Source: Candidatus Gastranaerophilales bacterium (GTDB lineage Bacteria > Cyanobacteriota > Vampirovibrionia > Gastranaerophilales > Gastranaerophilaceae). Taken from it: a DNA stretch of 38,326 nt. Under the pieces are notes generated by a model, which was not told the DNA's origin, made no database searches, and was given only the letters and a program-made list of their open reading frames with translations. Positions 15,548 to 23,993 of this stretch are shown piece after piece. Location of the stretch: NCBI GenBank assembly GCA_947625305.1, contig CANQNW010000017.1, positions 1-38,326 on the forward strand, in the 5' to 3' direction. The stretch's first letter is position 1; each line of letters starts with the position of its first letter. The position numbers were made by a program, and so were the translations under genes.

Positions 15548-15842
15548 AATTTGCTCCTTTTAGGTTTTTCATTTTACTTAATTCATTAAAAAAAATTTCT
15601 ATACTGTTTAATAATGCACAATTTGCATTATTTATCAGACGTTCAAAATAAATAACGGTAATAAAGTTATTTTTACAGGGGAATATTTTTAAAAGAATAA
15701 AACTTGTATAAAATTCAATATTTGATTTTCCTTTATACGCATTTTTATTAGCGTTTTCTCTCGCGCAATGGTCTAAATCCCCCCCCCCCGCGGTTTTGAG
15801 AGATTTATTTAATTCCGGAAATATCCTTGCTATCTTATTCAT
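15540..15842 (-). CDS. 100-aa protein with an in-frame G11 tract (phase-variable candidate)
   Basis: I do not recognise this 100-aa protein. The ATG at 15842 is chosen because a good promoter (TTGCAA, 17 nt, TATACT) ends 6 nt before it. Residues 19-21 are three glycines encoded by a run of 11 G (15779-15789), just before DLDHCAREN. The following part is helical with hydrophobic stretches (EFYTSFILLKIF, FITVIYFERL) and three Cys residues. Loss or gain of one G leads to an early stop in both cases, so only the present length (mod 3) gives this product. Its stop overlaps the start of the small peptide gene by 8 nt, so translation may be coupled. Confidence 0.55.
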   Translation of the reverse strand: MNKIARIFPELNKSLKTAGGGDLDHCARENANKNAYKGKSNIEFYTSFILLKIFPCKNNFITVIYFERLINNANCALLNSIEIFFNELSKMKNLKGANYA

Positions 15843-15848
15843 AGCTTT

Positions 15849-15877
15849 AGTATAAAACAAGATTTTACTTTTTGCAA
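15849..15877 (-). promoter_or_regulatory. Candidate leaderless promoter of the peptide locus
   Basis: Minus strand: TTGCAA (15872-15877), 17-nt spacer, TATACT (15849-15854), then 6 nt to the ATG at 15842. It begins right after the bioC stop, separating the peptide locus from the biotin operon. Confidence 0.55.
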
Positions 15878-15881
15878 CAAA

Positions 15882-16613
15882 CTACACAAATATGACTTTT
15901 AAATTAATATATACAGGATTGTATGTTAAATAAACCTTATCCCCTTCAGTATATTTTTTCCTGTATTCTTCTTCAAATGCTTTTAATCTTGATTTTGTCA
16001 AGCTTACTTCCTTTAGGGCATTAACTCCCGTTAATTTAAAATGTTTTATTATATCAACTGGATTATCAAAATATATTTTTATTTCCTCCGATATATAATT
16101 TATTAAATTATATTTTTCCTTAAGTCTTTCAATGTCCGCATATTGATTATCTATATCAAAAAACTCTTTTATTTCCTTTAAGTTTTTACTCCCGAATATT
16201 GAAAAAGCCAGTATTCCGCCTTCATTTAAATGCTCGGTCAGTTTTGAAATCGTTTTATATATATCACTGCACCACTGCAAAGAGGCATTTGATATAATTA
16301 AATTATAATTTTCTTTAAGGCTGATTTCTTCAATATCTCCTTCAAGAAATTCAGCCTCGGGAACAATTTTATCAATATAAAATTTTGCCTCGGGAATTAT
16401 ATCGTTATATGTATAGCTGTTAAATTTTATTTTTTTTATTAATTCTTTTGTTAAAATTCCCGTCAGCGCACCCGTTTCAAATATTTTTTCGTATGTTATA
16501 TCAGGCAGAAGACTGATTAATTTTTCTGCAGTCTGTTTTTGGATAAATGCATTATCATCATATGTTTTCAAGCTTTTTGAAAACCTTTTTTTAATCAGGG
16601 ACTTATTTTTCAT
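15882..16613 (-). CDS. bioC: Malonyl-ACP O-methyltransferase BioC
   Basis: A 243-aa SAM-dependent methyltransferase that caps malonyl-ACP as a methyl ester so that fatty acid synthesis can build the pimeloyl chain of biotin. The N-terminal KKRFSKSLKTYDDNAFIQKQTAEKL motif is typical of BioC, followed by the Rossmann methyltransferase fold and ISNASLQWCSDI. Motif I reads ETGALTG instead of the usual E.GCGTG, an unusual but still glycine-containing form. Its start overlaps bioG by 4 nt. It is last in bioF-bioG-bioC; bioA, bioB and bioD are not in the window. Confidence 0.88.
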   Translation of the reverse strand: MKNKSLIKKRFSKSLKTYDDNAFIQKQTAEKLISLLPDITYEKIFETGALTGILTKELIKKIKFNSYTYNDIIPEAKFYIDKIVPEAEFLEGDIEEISLKENYNLIISNASLQWCSDIYKTISKLTEHLNEGGILAFSIFGSKNLKEIKEFFDIDNQYADIERLKEKYNLINYISEEIKIYFDNPVDIIKHFKLTGVNALKEVSLTKSRLKAFEEEYRKKYTEGDKVYLTYNPVYINLKVIFV

Positions 16614-17236
16614 ATCAATTCATCCCAATTTTTATATAGATTAAATATATAGTGAGGTGCATTTAGTTCAATAATTTCAACTCCCTTTTCAGTCCAAAAT
16701 CTTAATTGATTTTTATACGGCATTATCCTGTCTTTTGTTGATATTATTACTTTATTAAAATTCAAATATTTTTCGATTTTTAAATCCCTTATTGATATTA
16801 ATTCTTGTTTTAATTCTTCTGTCGAACGGCTTGTATATTCCTTTAAATCAACCTCGGTTGTTATTTTTTTCATAAATTTTGCACTTGACAGTTCATTAAA
16901 ATTTTCCACAGTCAAATTATAGACCAACTGAGGTATACCGTAATCATCATCAACAGGTTTTTGTGTTCCGTTTATCGCTGTATATTTATTAAAATCCTTT
17001 AATTTATCATAGAAAATATTACATACATAAACACCCATTGACCAAGCAATTAAAACTTTATAATCATAATTTGAAAAATCAAAATCGGGAATTTGCGTAT
17101 TTAAGTAATCATAGAACATTAAAACATTAAAATCACTAAAATTCAGGTGGGAAACAATTTTTTCATCCATTCCCCATCCGTTAAAAAATACTATTAATTT
17201 TTTATTTTCTGATTTATTAAGCCATTTATATTTCAT
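16610..17236 (-). CDS. bioG: Pimeloyl-ACP methyl ester carboxylesterase BioG (DUF452)
   Basis: A 208-aa alpha/beta hydrolase that removes the methyl cap from pimeloyl-ACP methyl ester, replacing BioH. It has the BioG N-terminal FFNGWGMDEKIVSHL, the nucleophile motif AWSMG with Ser66, an acidic residue in STKDRIMPY and the C-terminal NAPHYIF with the catalytic His. It lies between bioF and bioC with overlaps of 11 and 4 nt, so the three are one tightly coupled unit that makes 8-amino-7-oxononanoate from malonyl-ACP. Confidence 0.9.
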   Translation of the reverse strand: MKYKWLNKSENKKLIVFFNGWGMDEKIVSHLNFSDFNVLMFYDYLNTQIPDFDFSNYDYKVLIAWSMGVYVCNIFYDKLKDFNKYTAINGTQKPVDDDYGIPQLVYNLTVENFNELSSAKFMKKITTEVDLKEYTSRSTEELKQELISIRDLKIEKYLNFNKVIISTKDRIMPYKNQLRFWTEKGVEIIELNAPHYIFNLYKNWDELI

Positions 17237-18362
17237 TTTTCATCTCTTCTGCGATACTGATAACAGATTTATATTCTTCATAAGTTATATCCGCAGTTAA
17301 GGAGAGCCTTAATCTTGAAGTACCGACAGGCACCGTGGGCGGACGGACAGGGAGTATATAAAATCCTTTACTTTGCAGACATTCCGCTATTTTTATTGTT
17401 TTATCGTTTTCACCGATTATAACGGGAACAATCTGGCTCAGTGAATGAACTTTATTTATTAATTCATTTAATTTTTTAGATTTTTCTTTTACTTTATTAA
17501 ACTTTTCTTCTATTAAAAAATTAGTCCACATCACATTGACAGATGGCAGTGCCGTTGAAAATATAAAGGAATTTGCTTTATTTATAAGGTAATCAATAAT
17601 TGTTCTGTCTGCAGTGCAGAATGCGCCCATTGAAGCAAAAGATTTACCCAGTGTTGCCGTTATTATATCAATTTCAGAAAGTAAATTTTCTCTATCTGCT
17701 ATACCTGCGAGATTTTCGCCGAATATTCCAAAAGCATGCGCTTCATCTATCATTAAATAACAATTGTATTTCTTTTTTAATTCCACAAGTTTTTTTAAAT
17801 CGGCAATATCCCCATCCATGCTGAATACGGACTCTGATATTATTATTGCTTTTTTATGATTATTTCTATGCTTTTTTAAAAGTTCTTCCAGATTGTCATA
17901 ATCAAAATGCCTGTACCTGTAAAACGGGGTCATTGATAAACGCATACCGTCTATTATACTTGCATGATTAAGTTTATCCGAAAATATTACGTCATCACGG
18001 TTTACTAATGATGAAACCACCCCTAAGTTGCACTGATATCCCGTATTAAATAACAGGCAAGCCTCTTTTTTAAACAGTTTTGCAAGATTATTTTCTAATC
18101 TTTTATATATTTCGGAAGTCCCTGTTAAGAGCCTTGAAGAAGTTGAAGAAAATATAAATTCTCTGCTGTTATGATACTTTGAGATAAATTCTTCAATTAA
18201 TTCCTTATCGGTTGAAAGATTAAGGTAATCGTTAGAAGAAAAATTAAGTAAATCCCTCCCGTTTACCGTAATATATTTCGAGTGTTTGGCATTTATATCA
18301 TTAATATGCCTGAAATTATCTTTATTTTTCAGCTTTATTATTTCATCATTATAAAAACTCAT
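17226..18362 (-). CDS. bioF: 8-amino-7-oxononanoate synthase BioF
   Basis: A 378-aa PLP-dependent alpha-oxoamine synthase that condenses pimeloyl-ACP with L-alanine to give 8-amino-7-oxononanoate. Visible motifs: FSSNDYLNLS, LNHASIIDGMRLS (His133 stacks on PLP), ESVFSMDGDIADL, MIDEAHAFGIFG (Asp206, His209) and TATLGKSFASMGAF with the PLP lysine at 240. First gene of bioF-bioG-bioC. A TATATT box ends 6 nt before the ATG, with TTTAAA 17 nt further upstream and no Shine-Dalgarno, so the operon mRNA may be leaderless. Confidence 0.94.
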   Translation of the reverse strand: MSFYNDEIIKLKNKDNFRHINDINAKHSKYITVNGRDLLNFSSNDYLNLSTDKELIEEFISKYHNSREFIFSSTSSRLLTGTSEIYKRLENNLAKLFKKEACLLFNTGYQCNLGVVSSLVNRDDVIFSDKLNHASIIDGMRLSMTPFYRYRHFDYDNLEELLKKHRNNHKKAIIISESVFSMDGDIADLKKLVELKKKYNCYLMIDEAHAFGIFGENLAGIADRENLLSEIDIITATLGKSFASMGAFCTADRTIIDYLINKANSFIFSTALPSVNVMWTNFLIEEKFNKVKEKSKKLNELINKVHSLSQIVPVIIGENDKTIKIAECLQSKGFYILPVRPPTVPVGTSRLRLSLTADITYEEYKSVISIAEEMKNEI

Positions 18363-18368
18363 ATTTTA

Positions 18369-18397
18369 AATATAATTCAAACTTAATGTTATTTAAA
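18369..18397 (-). promoter_or_regulatory. Candidate leaderless promoter of the biotin operon
   Basis: Minus strand: TTTAAA (18392-18397, 4/6), 17-nt spacer, TATATT (18369-18374, 5/6), 6 nt to the bioF ATG. Confidence 0.4.
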
Positions 18398-21047
18398 GAT
18401 TTATTTCATTATATTTAATATTTCCGTTTTCGGGCAGTTTATGACAGGTAAAATATAAAACCTGATTGGTTTTAGAAAACTCTTCAAGACATTTTAAAGT
18501 ATTTTTTGTGCGATTAATATCAAAGTTAACAAAAGCATCATCTATAATTAAAGGCAAATCCGCTTTGCCGTTCGGAGCTGAGGTTATTTTATCCTTTGAA
18601 TAATTTGATGCAAACCCCAATCTTAAAGCCAGATATAATTGTTCTTTTGTTCCTCTTGAAAGTTCCTCCCACTTTTTTATTCTGCCCTCGGGTGTTTCTA
18701 TTTCCTGAAGTTCCAAATTGATTTTATTATATTTTCCGTTTGTTAATTCAAATAAATATTTTTGAGCATTAACCAAATCAGGCTGTGTTTTATCGAAATC
18801 CCTTTTGGCTGAAGATATAATATCTGCCTGCATTTTATTTATCAGAAGTTTTTTGATTACATTTCTGTATTTATCAATTGCTATTTTTCTTTGGGATTTT
18901 ATATCCGCCATATTCCCCAATTTTTCAAGGTCTTTTTTTTGATATTCTGCCTCTTTTAGTGCGGTTATTAAATTATCTTTTTCCGTTTTTAAAATCTCTT
19001 TTTGGCTTTCTGCTTCATTTAATTCCGCTTGAGCCTCAAATTGTGATTTTTTATCCTCTTTAATTTGTATTTTTTCTTTTAATTCATTAATTGATGTTTG
19101 GATTATTTCTATATCTTTTTTTATTGCCGAGTTTTTATTTGCCGTTTCACCTAATTTTTCGGTAAATTCTTTCATATCTCCCGTATATGTAACGGAAAGC
19201 TCCGTTATATTTATAAAATCTTTTATGTTATCAACTATATTTTTATTTATATTTTCAGTTTCTTTTGTTTCATTTAAAAGATTTTCACATTCTATCAGTT
19301 CTTTTTTCAAATTCCTTATTATATCAATAACTCCAATGTAATTTTCAGGGTATAATTTATTTTGCGAAATTGTTTTATCCATACATAAATCCGCTTCATT
19401 ATTTATTTTTTGAAGTTTTAGCATAAGTTCTTTTATTTTATTATTTATATTATTTTTCTTTGCTTGTGATAGTTCCTTATCGGAATTATTTTTTATAATT
19501 TCCTTAAGGTTTTGATTTAGGTTATTTAGCTTTATATGCAAAGAATAATCATCAAAATCCGAACTGAAATTTTTATCATAGTTTTGAGCTTTATTTTTTA
19601 AAGTATTTAAAAGATTTTCAAGTTTGTCTTTTTTAGCAGATAGCTGAGAACTTTTTTGGCTGTTTTTGCCTGCAAGCAGAATAAAGCCAAAAACAAGGGA
19701 TATTACAGTGCTGACAGCTAAAATTATTGAAGGCAGTTCCAGTTTATTATACGCACTTATGATAAGCCCTATAATTATCAGAAAAATTATAATCCCCCAA
19801 ATTAAAATATTTTTTTTATCCGAGGTATTTTTTATCTCTTTCAGATTTTTTTCATCATTATTTATTTCCGCACTAAGCGCATAATATTGGTTTAAGCCCT
19901 CATCTATATCAGTTGAAAGAGTTTTTATAATGTTTAAATTATTATTTGAATTATCTTTTACTAGTGTTTTATGCTTAACCTCTGATTGCAAAATAGCATC
20001 TTCTATAATATCCAGTTTGCTCTCAGTTGTTTTAATTTCTGATTTCAAATCCGATATTTCTTTTATAAGATTTTTAAGTTTATAAATGTTATCCTCATTA
20101 ATTACAAAATTTTTAATTGTTTCATCGTCTAACGATAACTGATAATTGGAAATCAAATTATTTTTTTCGGATTTTATATTATTTTGGATTTCTTCAAGTT
20201 TTTGATTATTCTTTTCAATAAGATTTTGATTGGAATAAAATGTACCTGAATTTTCCAAAATTTCGGATATATTTTTCTGCCTTTCAAATAATTTTTGATT
20301 AAATTCGGAATTTAATCTTTTTAACTGCTCTGTTTTAGTTTCCAGTTCCGTATAATCAATTTTTAAATTTTCCAAAAGAGATATGTATTCTTCTTTTTTA
20401 GAAATTGTTTCAAGTTCATTATTTAACTGTTCTATGGTTTTAAGGCAGTTATTATATTGAGTTTCCCGTTTAGTGAGCTCCGAAATTTTTTCATTCAATT
20501 CTTTTATCTGTGTGACAATTCCGTTAAAATCTTTCCTTAATTTTCCGTCTTTGCCGATAATCTGCTGTATATTATCATCAATTTCAGCCGAATATTTTTT
20601 AACTTTGTCGCTGTATGGGTCTTTTATTAAATCAATAAGTTCCGATACCGATTTATTTTGGATTTTCATTAAATCATCAAGATTAATATAAAACCCCTGT
20701 TCAAAAGATGTTTTATCAATTTCATTATCAATAATGTTTTTGGGACACTCGGTATTTTCAATGATATTATAAATTTTGCATCTTTGCTCTAACGGTTTTA
20801 AGGTATTAATATCAGCTCTATAAGATAATTTTTGGTCGTTTTTGTTGATACTGAACCAAATTTTACCCGTGTCAGAGCCTTTTTGTTTATAAATTCCGTC
20901 TTTTATAAATTTCATTAACGATGATTTTCCGGTTTCATTTTCACCGAAAATGACATTCAGCCCCTCCGTAAAATCATACTTAACCCCTGTATTAATATCT
21001 TTGGAGGTTTTTTCAATTAATATATTGTCAATAACAAATTTCCCCAT
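18393..21047 (-). CDS. YhaN/SbcC-like SMC-type ATPase
   Basis: An 884-aa SMC/Rad50-like ATPase expected to drive a partner nuclease in DNA end repair. The N-terminal lobe has Walker A GENETGKSS (35-43). Long coiled coils fill the middle, interrupted by two hydrophobic segments at about 403-455 (ILIWGIIIFLIIIGLIIS and SIILAVSTVISLVFGFILL), which is characteristic of YhaN rather than cytosolic SbcC. The C-terminal lobe has the signature LSRGTKEQLYLALRL and Walker B LPLIIDDAFVNFD. The start lies 1 nt after the upstream phosphoesterase gene, with a GGAAGG ribosome site inside that gene's end, so the two are coupled. Confidence 0.88.
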   Translation of the reverse strand: MGKFVIDNILIEKTSKDINTGVKYDFTEGLNVIFGENETGKSSLMKFIKDGIYKQKGSDTGKIWFSINKNDQKLSYRADINTLKPLEQRCKIYNIIENTECPKNIIDNEIDKTSFEQGFYINLDDLMKIQNKSVSELIDLIKDPYSDKVKKYSAEIDDNIQQIIGKDGKLRKDFNGIVTQIKELNEKISELTKRETQYNNCLKTIEQLNNELETISKKEEYISLLENLKIDYTELETKTEQLKRLNSEFNQKLFERQKNISEILENSGTFYSNQNLIEKNNQKLEEIQNNIKSEKNNLISNYQLSLDDETIKNFVINEDNIYKLKNLIKEISDLKSEIKTTESKLDIIEDAILQSEVKHKTLVKDNSNNNLNIIKTLSTDIDEGLNQYYALSAEINNDEKNLKEIKNTSDKKNILIWGIIIFLIIIGLIISAYNKLELPSIILAVSTVISLVFGFILLAGKNSQKSSQLSAKKDKLENLLNTLKNKAQNYDKNFSSDFDDYSLHIKLNNLNQNLKEIIKNNSDKELSQAKKNNINNKIKELMLKLQKINNEADLCMDKTISQNKLYPENYIGVIDIIRNLKKELIECENLLNETKETENINKNIVDNIKDFINITELSVTYTGDMKEFTEKLGETANKNSAIKKDIEIIQTSINELKEKIQIKEDKKSQFEAQAELNEAESQKEILKTEKDNLITALKEAEYQKKDLEKLGNMADIKSQRKIAIDKYRNVIKKLLINKMQADIISSAKRDFDKTQPDLVNAQKYLFELTNGKYNKINLELQEIETPEGRIKKWEELSRGTKEQLYLALRLGFASNYSKDKITSAPNGKADLPLIIDDAFVNFDINRTKNTLKCLEEFSKTNQVLYFTCHKLPENGNIKYNEINL

Positions 21048-21048
21048 A

Positions 21049-22323
21049 TTAACTGCCTTCCGCCTCTTCAGTGCATATTAATCCGCATAAATTAATACAA
21101 GCTTCTTTAGTTTGATTAATTACTTCAGACTTAAATGTTTGATAATCTTCATCATTAAAATCACAAGTTTTAATCAATTTATTAAGAGACTCCGATGCGG
21201 AATTATAAATTTCGATAAGAAAATTTTCATCCTGAATTTTGTTATAAATTCCGCCTGCAATACCTTCATCGGATTTAATCGTTTCAATATCCGCCAAGGC
21301 TTGAGTATTATTGATTATCTGCGAAATATAACACTTTGAATTTGATTCTTGTTTAATATAATCAATAATCCCTAAGTAAAACTCGTCATTTATTTCATTA
21401 AAAAACTTTACACATCCCGTTAAATTAACTCTTACCAAAAAGAGTTCGCAGGTTTGATTTTCATTTTTATTAATTAAGTCTGAAATTTTATCATTAATTA
21501 AACCGGCAGATGAAGTTATATCGGCTGAATTTGATAAATCAATATAAATATCTTCAAACCTTACTACATCAAGCGGAATAAATGAATTTTCTACTATTTT
21601 TCCCTCTTCAACTTTAATATATTTAACCCCGTGAGCGCCTGTTTCTTTTGTGTTTCTGCCCTGAAGAGTTCCCGCATACTGGATTTTACCGCTTTCTGAT
21701 GGGATATGAATATGACCTAAAGCAAAATAATCATAATTCAATGCTTCTAAATCAGAATAACTGCAAGGTGCATAGGGGCTATCTTTTTGCCCTGATAAAT
21801 CGCAGTGTAAAAGCCCAATATTAAATAATTCTTTTTCATCACCTGTTGGCGGATTAAAATATTTACAAGGGTTTTCATTAAATGAATTTTCCCTGAAGCT
21901 TAAAGCATGGATTATTGCAGAGTTATTCCCTGATTTATCCGTAACAATAAATTTATCGTTAAAATTACTGTTTAAGCCGACAATTTTTATATTTGAGTTT
22001 TCGTCAAAATCAAATGCCGTTTTGCTATATGAAGCCAGACAGTCATGATTTCCCGCAATAAGAAAAACTTTTATCCCTTCTTTTTCAAGCTTTTTCAAGC
22101 CGTTTTTTAAAATAAGTTTAGAGTCAAAATCCTGCTCGTTGGAATCAAAAGTATCACCGCTTATTAATACAAAATCAACCTGCTTTTCTATGGCAAAATC
22201 CAAAAAATTATTAAATGCACGGTTTAAAGCCTTACTGACGTCAATATCTGCAGAATAATCAGATAATCCCGAAAAAGGACGACCTAAATGAATATCTGAA
22301 ATATGAATAAACGAAAAACTCAC
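21049..22323 (-). CDS. YhaO/SbcD-like metallophosphoesterase (DNA repair nuclease)
   Basis: A 424-aa Mre11/SbcD-family exonuclease. Metal-binding motifs in order: FIHISDIHLG (Asp10, His12), LISGDTFDS, IAGNHDC, LLHCDLSG and FALGHIHIP. The C-terminal part would contact the ATPase encoded next door. I prefer a GTG start at 22323: it follows AGAGGG with 5-nt spacing and starts right at the phosphoesterase domain, whereas an upstream in-frame ATG at 22353 adds a 10-residue basic extension. First gene of a two-gene unit with the YhaN-like ATPase. Confidence 0.9.
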   Translation of the reverse strand: MSFSFIHISDIHLGRPFSGLSDYSADIDVSKALNRAFNNFLDFAIEKQVDFVLISGDTFDSNEQDFDSKLILKNGLKKLEKEGIKVFLIAGNHDCLASYSKTAFDFDENSNIKIVGLNSNFNDKFIVTDKSGNNSAIIHALSFRENSFNENPCKYFNPPTGDEKELFNIGLLHCDLSGQKDSPYAPCSYSDLEALNYDYFALGHIHIPSESGKIQYAGTLQGRNTKETGAHGVKYIKVEEGKIVENSFIPLDVVRFEDIYIDLSNSADITSSAGLINDKISDLINKNENQTCELFLVRVNLTGCVKFFNEINDEFYLGIIDYIKQESNSKCYISQIINNTQALADIETIKSDEGIAGGIYNKIQDENFLIEIYNSASESLNKLIKTCDFNDEDYQTFKSEVINQTKEACINLCGLICTEEAEGS

Positions 22324-22470
22324 ACTAACCCTCTTTTTATAATGATAATACAAATTACACTCATTTCAAGTTTTTAACATATAATAAACGGTCTTTAAAC
22401 CGGCTTAAAAGGGAATAAAAAAACTTTTAATCTTTTTTAATATAACAATGTTACAAAGAGAGGGAATATT

Positions 22471-22578
22471 ATGAATAAATTATTTATGCTCGGAGCAATG
22501 GTCGGTATCGGAATCGGTATTGCAAAATTAATGAAAAAACATAAAAAAGAAGAAACAGCTCAAATGAGCGAAGGCTAA
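22471..22578 (+). CDS. 35-aa single-pass membrane miniprotein
   Basis: An AGAGGGA ribosome site (5-nt spacing) precedes an ATG opening a 35-aa frame. Residues about 3-20 form a glycine-zipper helix (LFMLGAMVGIGIGIAKLM), followed by a strongly basic KKHKKEE stretch, which predicts an inner-membrane helix with its C-terminus in the cytoplasm. A strong terminator follows directly, so it is a stand-alone gene. Function unknown; it resembles the short YtxH-like or toxin-like membrane peptides only in general layout. Confidence 0.6.
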   Translation: MNKLFMLGAMVGIGIGIAKLMKKHKKEETAQMSEG

Positions 22579-22580
22579 AT

Positions 22581-22619
22581 AAAAAAGGAGTAAAAGTTAA
22601 ATACTTTTACTCCTTTTTT
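22581..22619. terminator. Strong bidirectional intrinsic terminator
   Basis: AAAAAAGGAGTAAAAG, loop TTAAATA, CTTTTACTCCTTTTTT: a perfect 16-bp stem with A and T tails. It ends the 35-aa gene and the converging GT-D gene. Confidence 0.9.
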
Positions 22620-22623
22620 AAAA

Positions 22624-23514
22624 TTAATCATTACCATAAAATTTTGACAAATTTTTATCGTTAACAGCTACTTTTTCCAAAAAATTATCATAATCTTTAG
22701 CAATATGCCCGATATCAATTGCCCTATGTCCGGACTTCGCAAGGTCATAAGCTAACACAGTAGCAGTAGGGCCAAGCATTAATAATTTTAATTTGTTTTT
22801 ATCCGTTTGAACTACTTTACTAAATATATCATCATACTTATCAAAAGCATTAACAGTCGGGGCATAAATATATTCTATGGACTTTGCATTATCAAAAATA
22901 TTATTTTTTATATTGTTAAAAGCTCTATCCCCGCAGACAATTGTAATATCTTTATTATCCCAAATTTTTCTTATTTTACTAAAATACTCCTCAAAATTAA
23001 AGCTTTTTTTCTTTAACTCATCCATTAACATATACTGCTGTGTAAAATCATATGAATAATATATTTTATCGGAATTTAAAAGACATAAAAATTTATCCTT
23101 ATATCGACCAAATAAACTTCTAAATGTTGGTTTAAGTAAAGGATTTATATCCCTAAGCGAATTATAAAATCTTGGTATTGCAATTAAAACATTTTTTTCA
23201 TCAGATAATAAAACTTCTTTTAATCTGCGGGATAATTCTTTGTTTACTGTTTGGAAACAAATTCTGTTACCTATAATCATACCCAGTTCACCATCACCAA
23301 AACGGGATATACTGCAATCTGAATTTATTAATTTATCTATTGTTTCATCAACATCAGCTACTTTTATTCTTTTTATTCCCGCTAAATCATCTTCTATTTC
23401 ATATTTAATATGGTCAAAACAATCATATACAAAATCGAATTCACGATTAATTTTTTTAATATTATATCTGCCTAAATATCTAAGATTATTGAAAAACATA
23501 GTAAAACTAAACAT
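22624..23514 (-). CDS. GT-D fold glycosyltransferase (DUF1792)
   Basis: A 296-aa soluble glycosyltransferase of the GT-D type, first known from glycosylation of bacterial serine-rich adhesins. The core begins near residue 50 with the characteristic ISRFGDGELGMI (acidic pair at 74-76), then LLSDEKNVLIAIPRF, IVCGDRAFNNI, IEYIYAPTVNAF and the C-terminal LLMLGPTATVLAYDLA plus GHRAIDIGHIAKDYDNFL. The first 50 residues are a basic extension. An AGGGG ribosome site precedes the ATG. It is divergent from an XRE regulator. Substrates unknown; surface glycan or protein glycosylation is likely. Confidence 0.88.
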   Translation of the reverse strand: MFSFTMFFNNLRYLGRYNIKKINREFDFVYDCFDHIKYEIEDDLAGIKRIKVADVDETIDKLINSDCSISRFGDGELGMIIGNRICFQTVNKELSRRLKEVLLSDEKNVLIAIPRFYNSLRDINPLLKPTFRSLFGRYKDKFLCLLNSDKIYYSYDFTQQYMLMDELKKKSFNFEEYFSKIRKIWDNKDITIVCGDRAFNNIKNNIFDNAKSIEYIYAPTVNAFDKYDDIFSKVVQTDKNKLKLLMLGPTATVLAYDLAKSGHRAIDIGHIAKDYDNFLEKVAVNDKNLSKFYGND

Positions 23515-23648
23515 TCATTACCCCTTTTTTTGTTTTTTAATATACCGCATAATACATTACCTGTCAACACAATAGGGTAATGTTTTTCATTGTTTTTCAT
23601 TTATAAAATTTTAACTAACATAATATTTATCAGGACAGTTTGAATACT

Positions 23649-23981
23649 ATGGATAAAAAAGAAATAGGAAAACAATTAAAATATTTCAGGCAGAAAGCCG
23701 GATTAACTCAAGCCGAATTGGCCGAAAAAATAAATATTCATGAAAAACAAATTTCAAAGATTGAAACAGGTGTTCATTTTCCAACATTTGATAATTTCAT
23801 AAAAATACTTGAAGTTTTAAATATAAAACTAAAAGACCTGGATACCTCCGAAAAAAAAGTATATTCTAATTCAAAAGACAAGTTATTCAGACTAATAAAC
23901 CAGTCATCAGACAAAGATATAGAATTTTATACATCAGTAATAGAAAACTTAAATAAGAATTTAAAAAAATACAAAAAATAA
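23649..23981 (+). CDS. XRE-family transcriptional regulator
   Basis: A 110-aa DNA-binding protein. Residues 5-60 form a Cro/CI helix-turn-helix: IGKQLKYFRQKAGLTQAELAE, then INIHEKQISKIETGVHFPTF. The C-terminal part is a short charged helix (DKDIEFYTSVIENLNKNLKK). I chose the ATG at 23649; an in-frame TTG at 23640 would add three residues. It is divergent from the GT-D gene and converges on a coiled-coil gene. It could control either neighbour, but no operator repeat is obvious. Confidence 0.85.
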   Translation: MDKKEIGKQLKYFRQKAGLTQAELAEKINIHEKQISKIETGVHFPTFDNFIKILEVLNIKLKDLDTSEKKVYSNSKDKLFRLINQSSDKDIEFYTSVIENLNKNLKKYKK

Positions 23982-23993
23982 TTTAATAAAATA

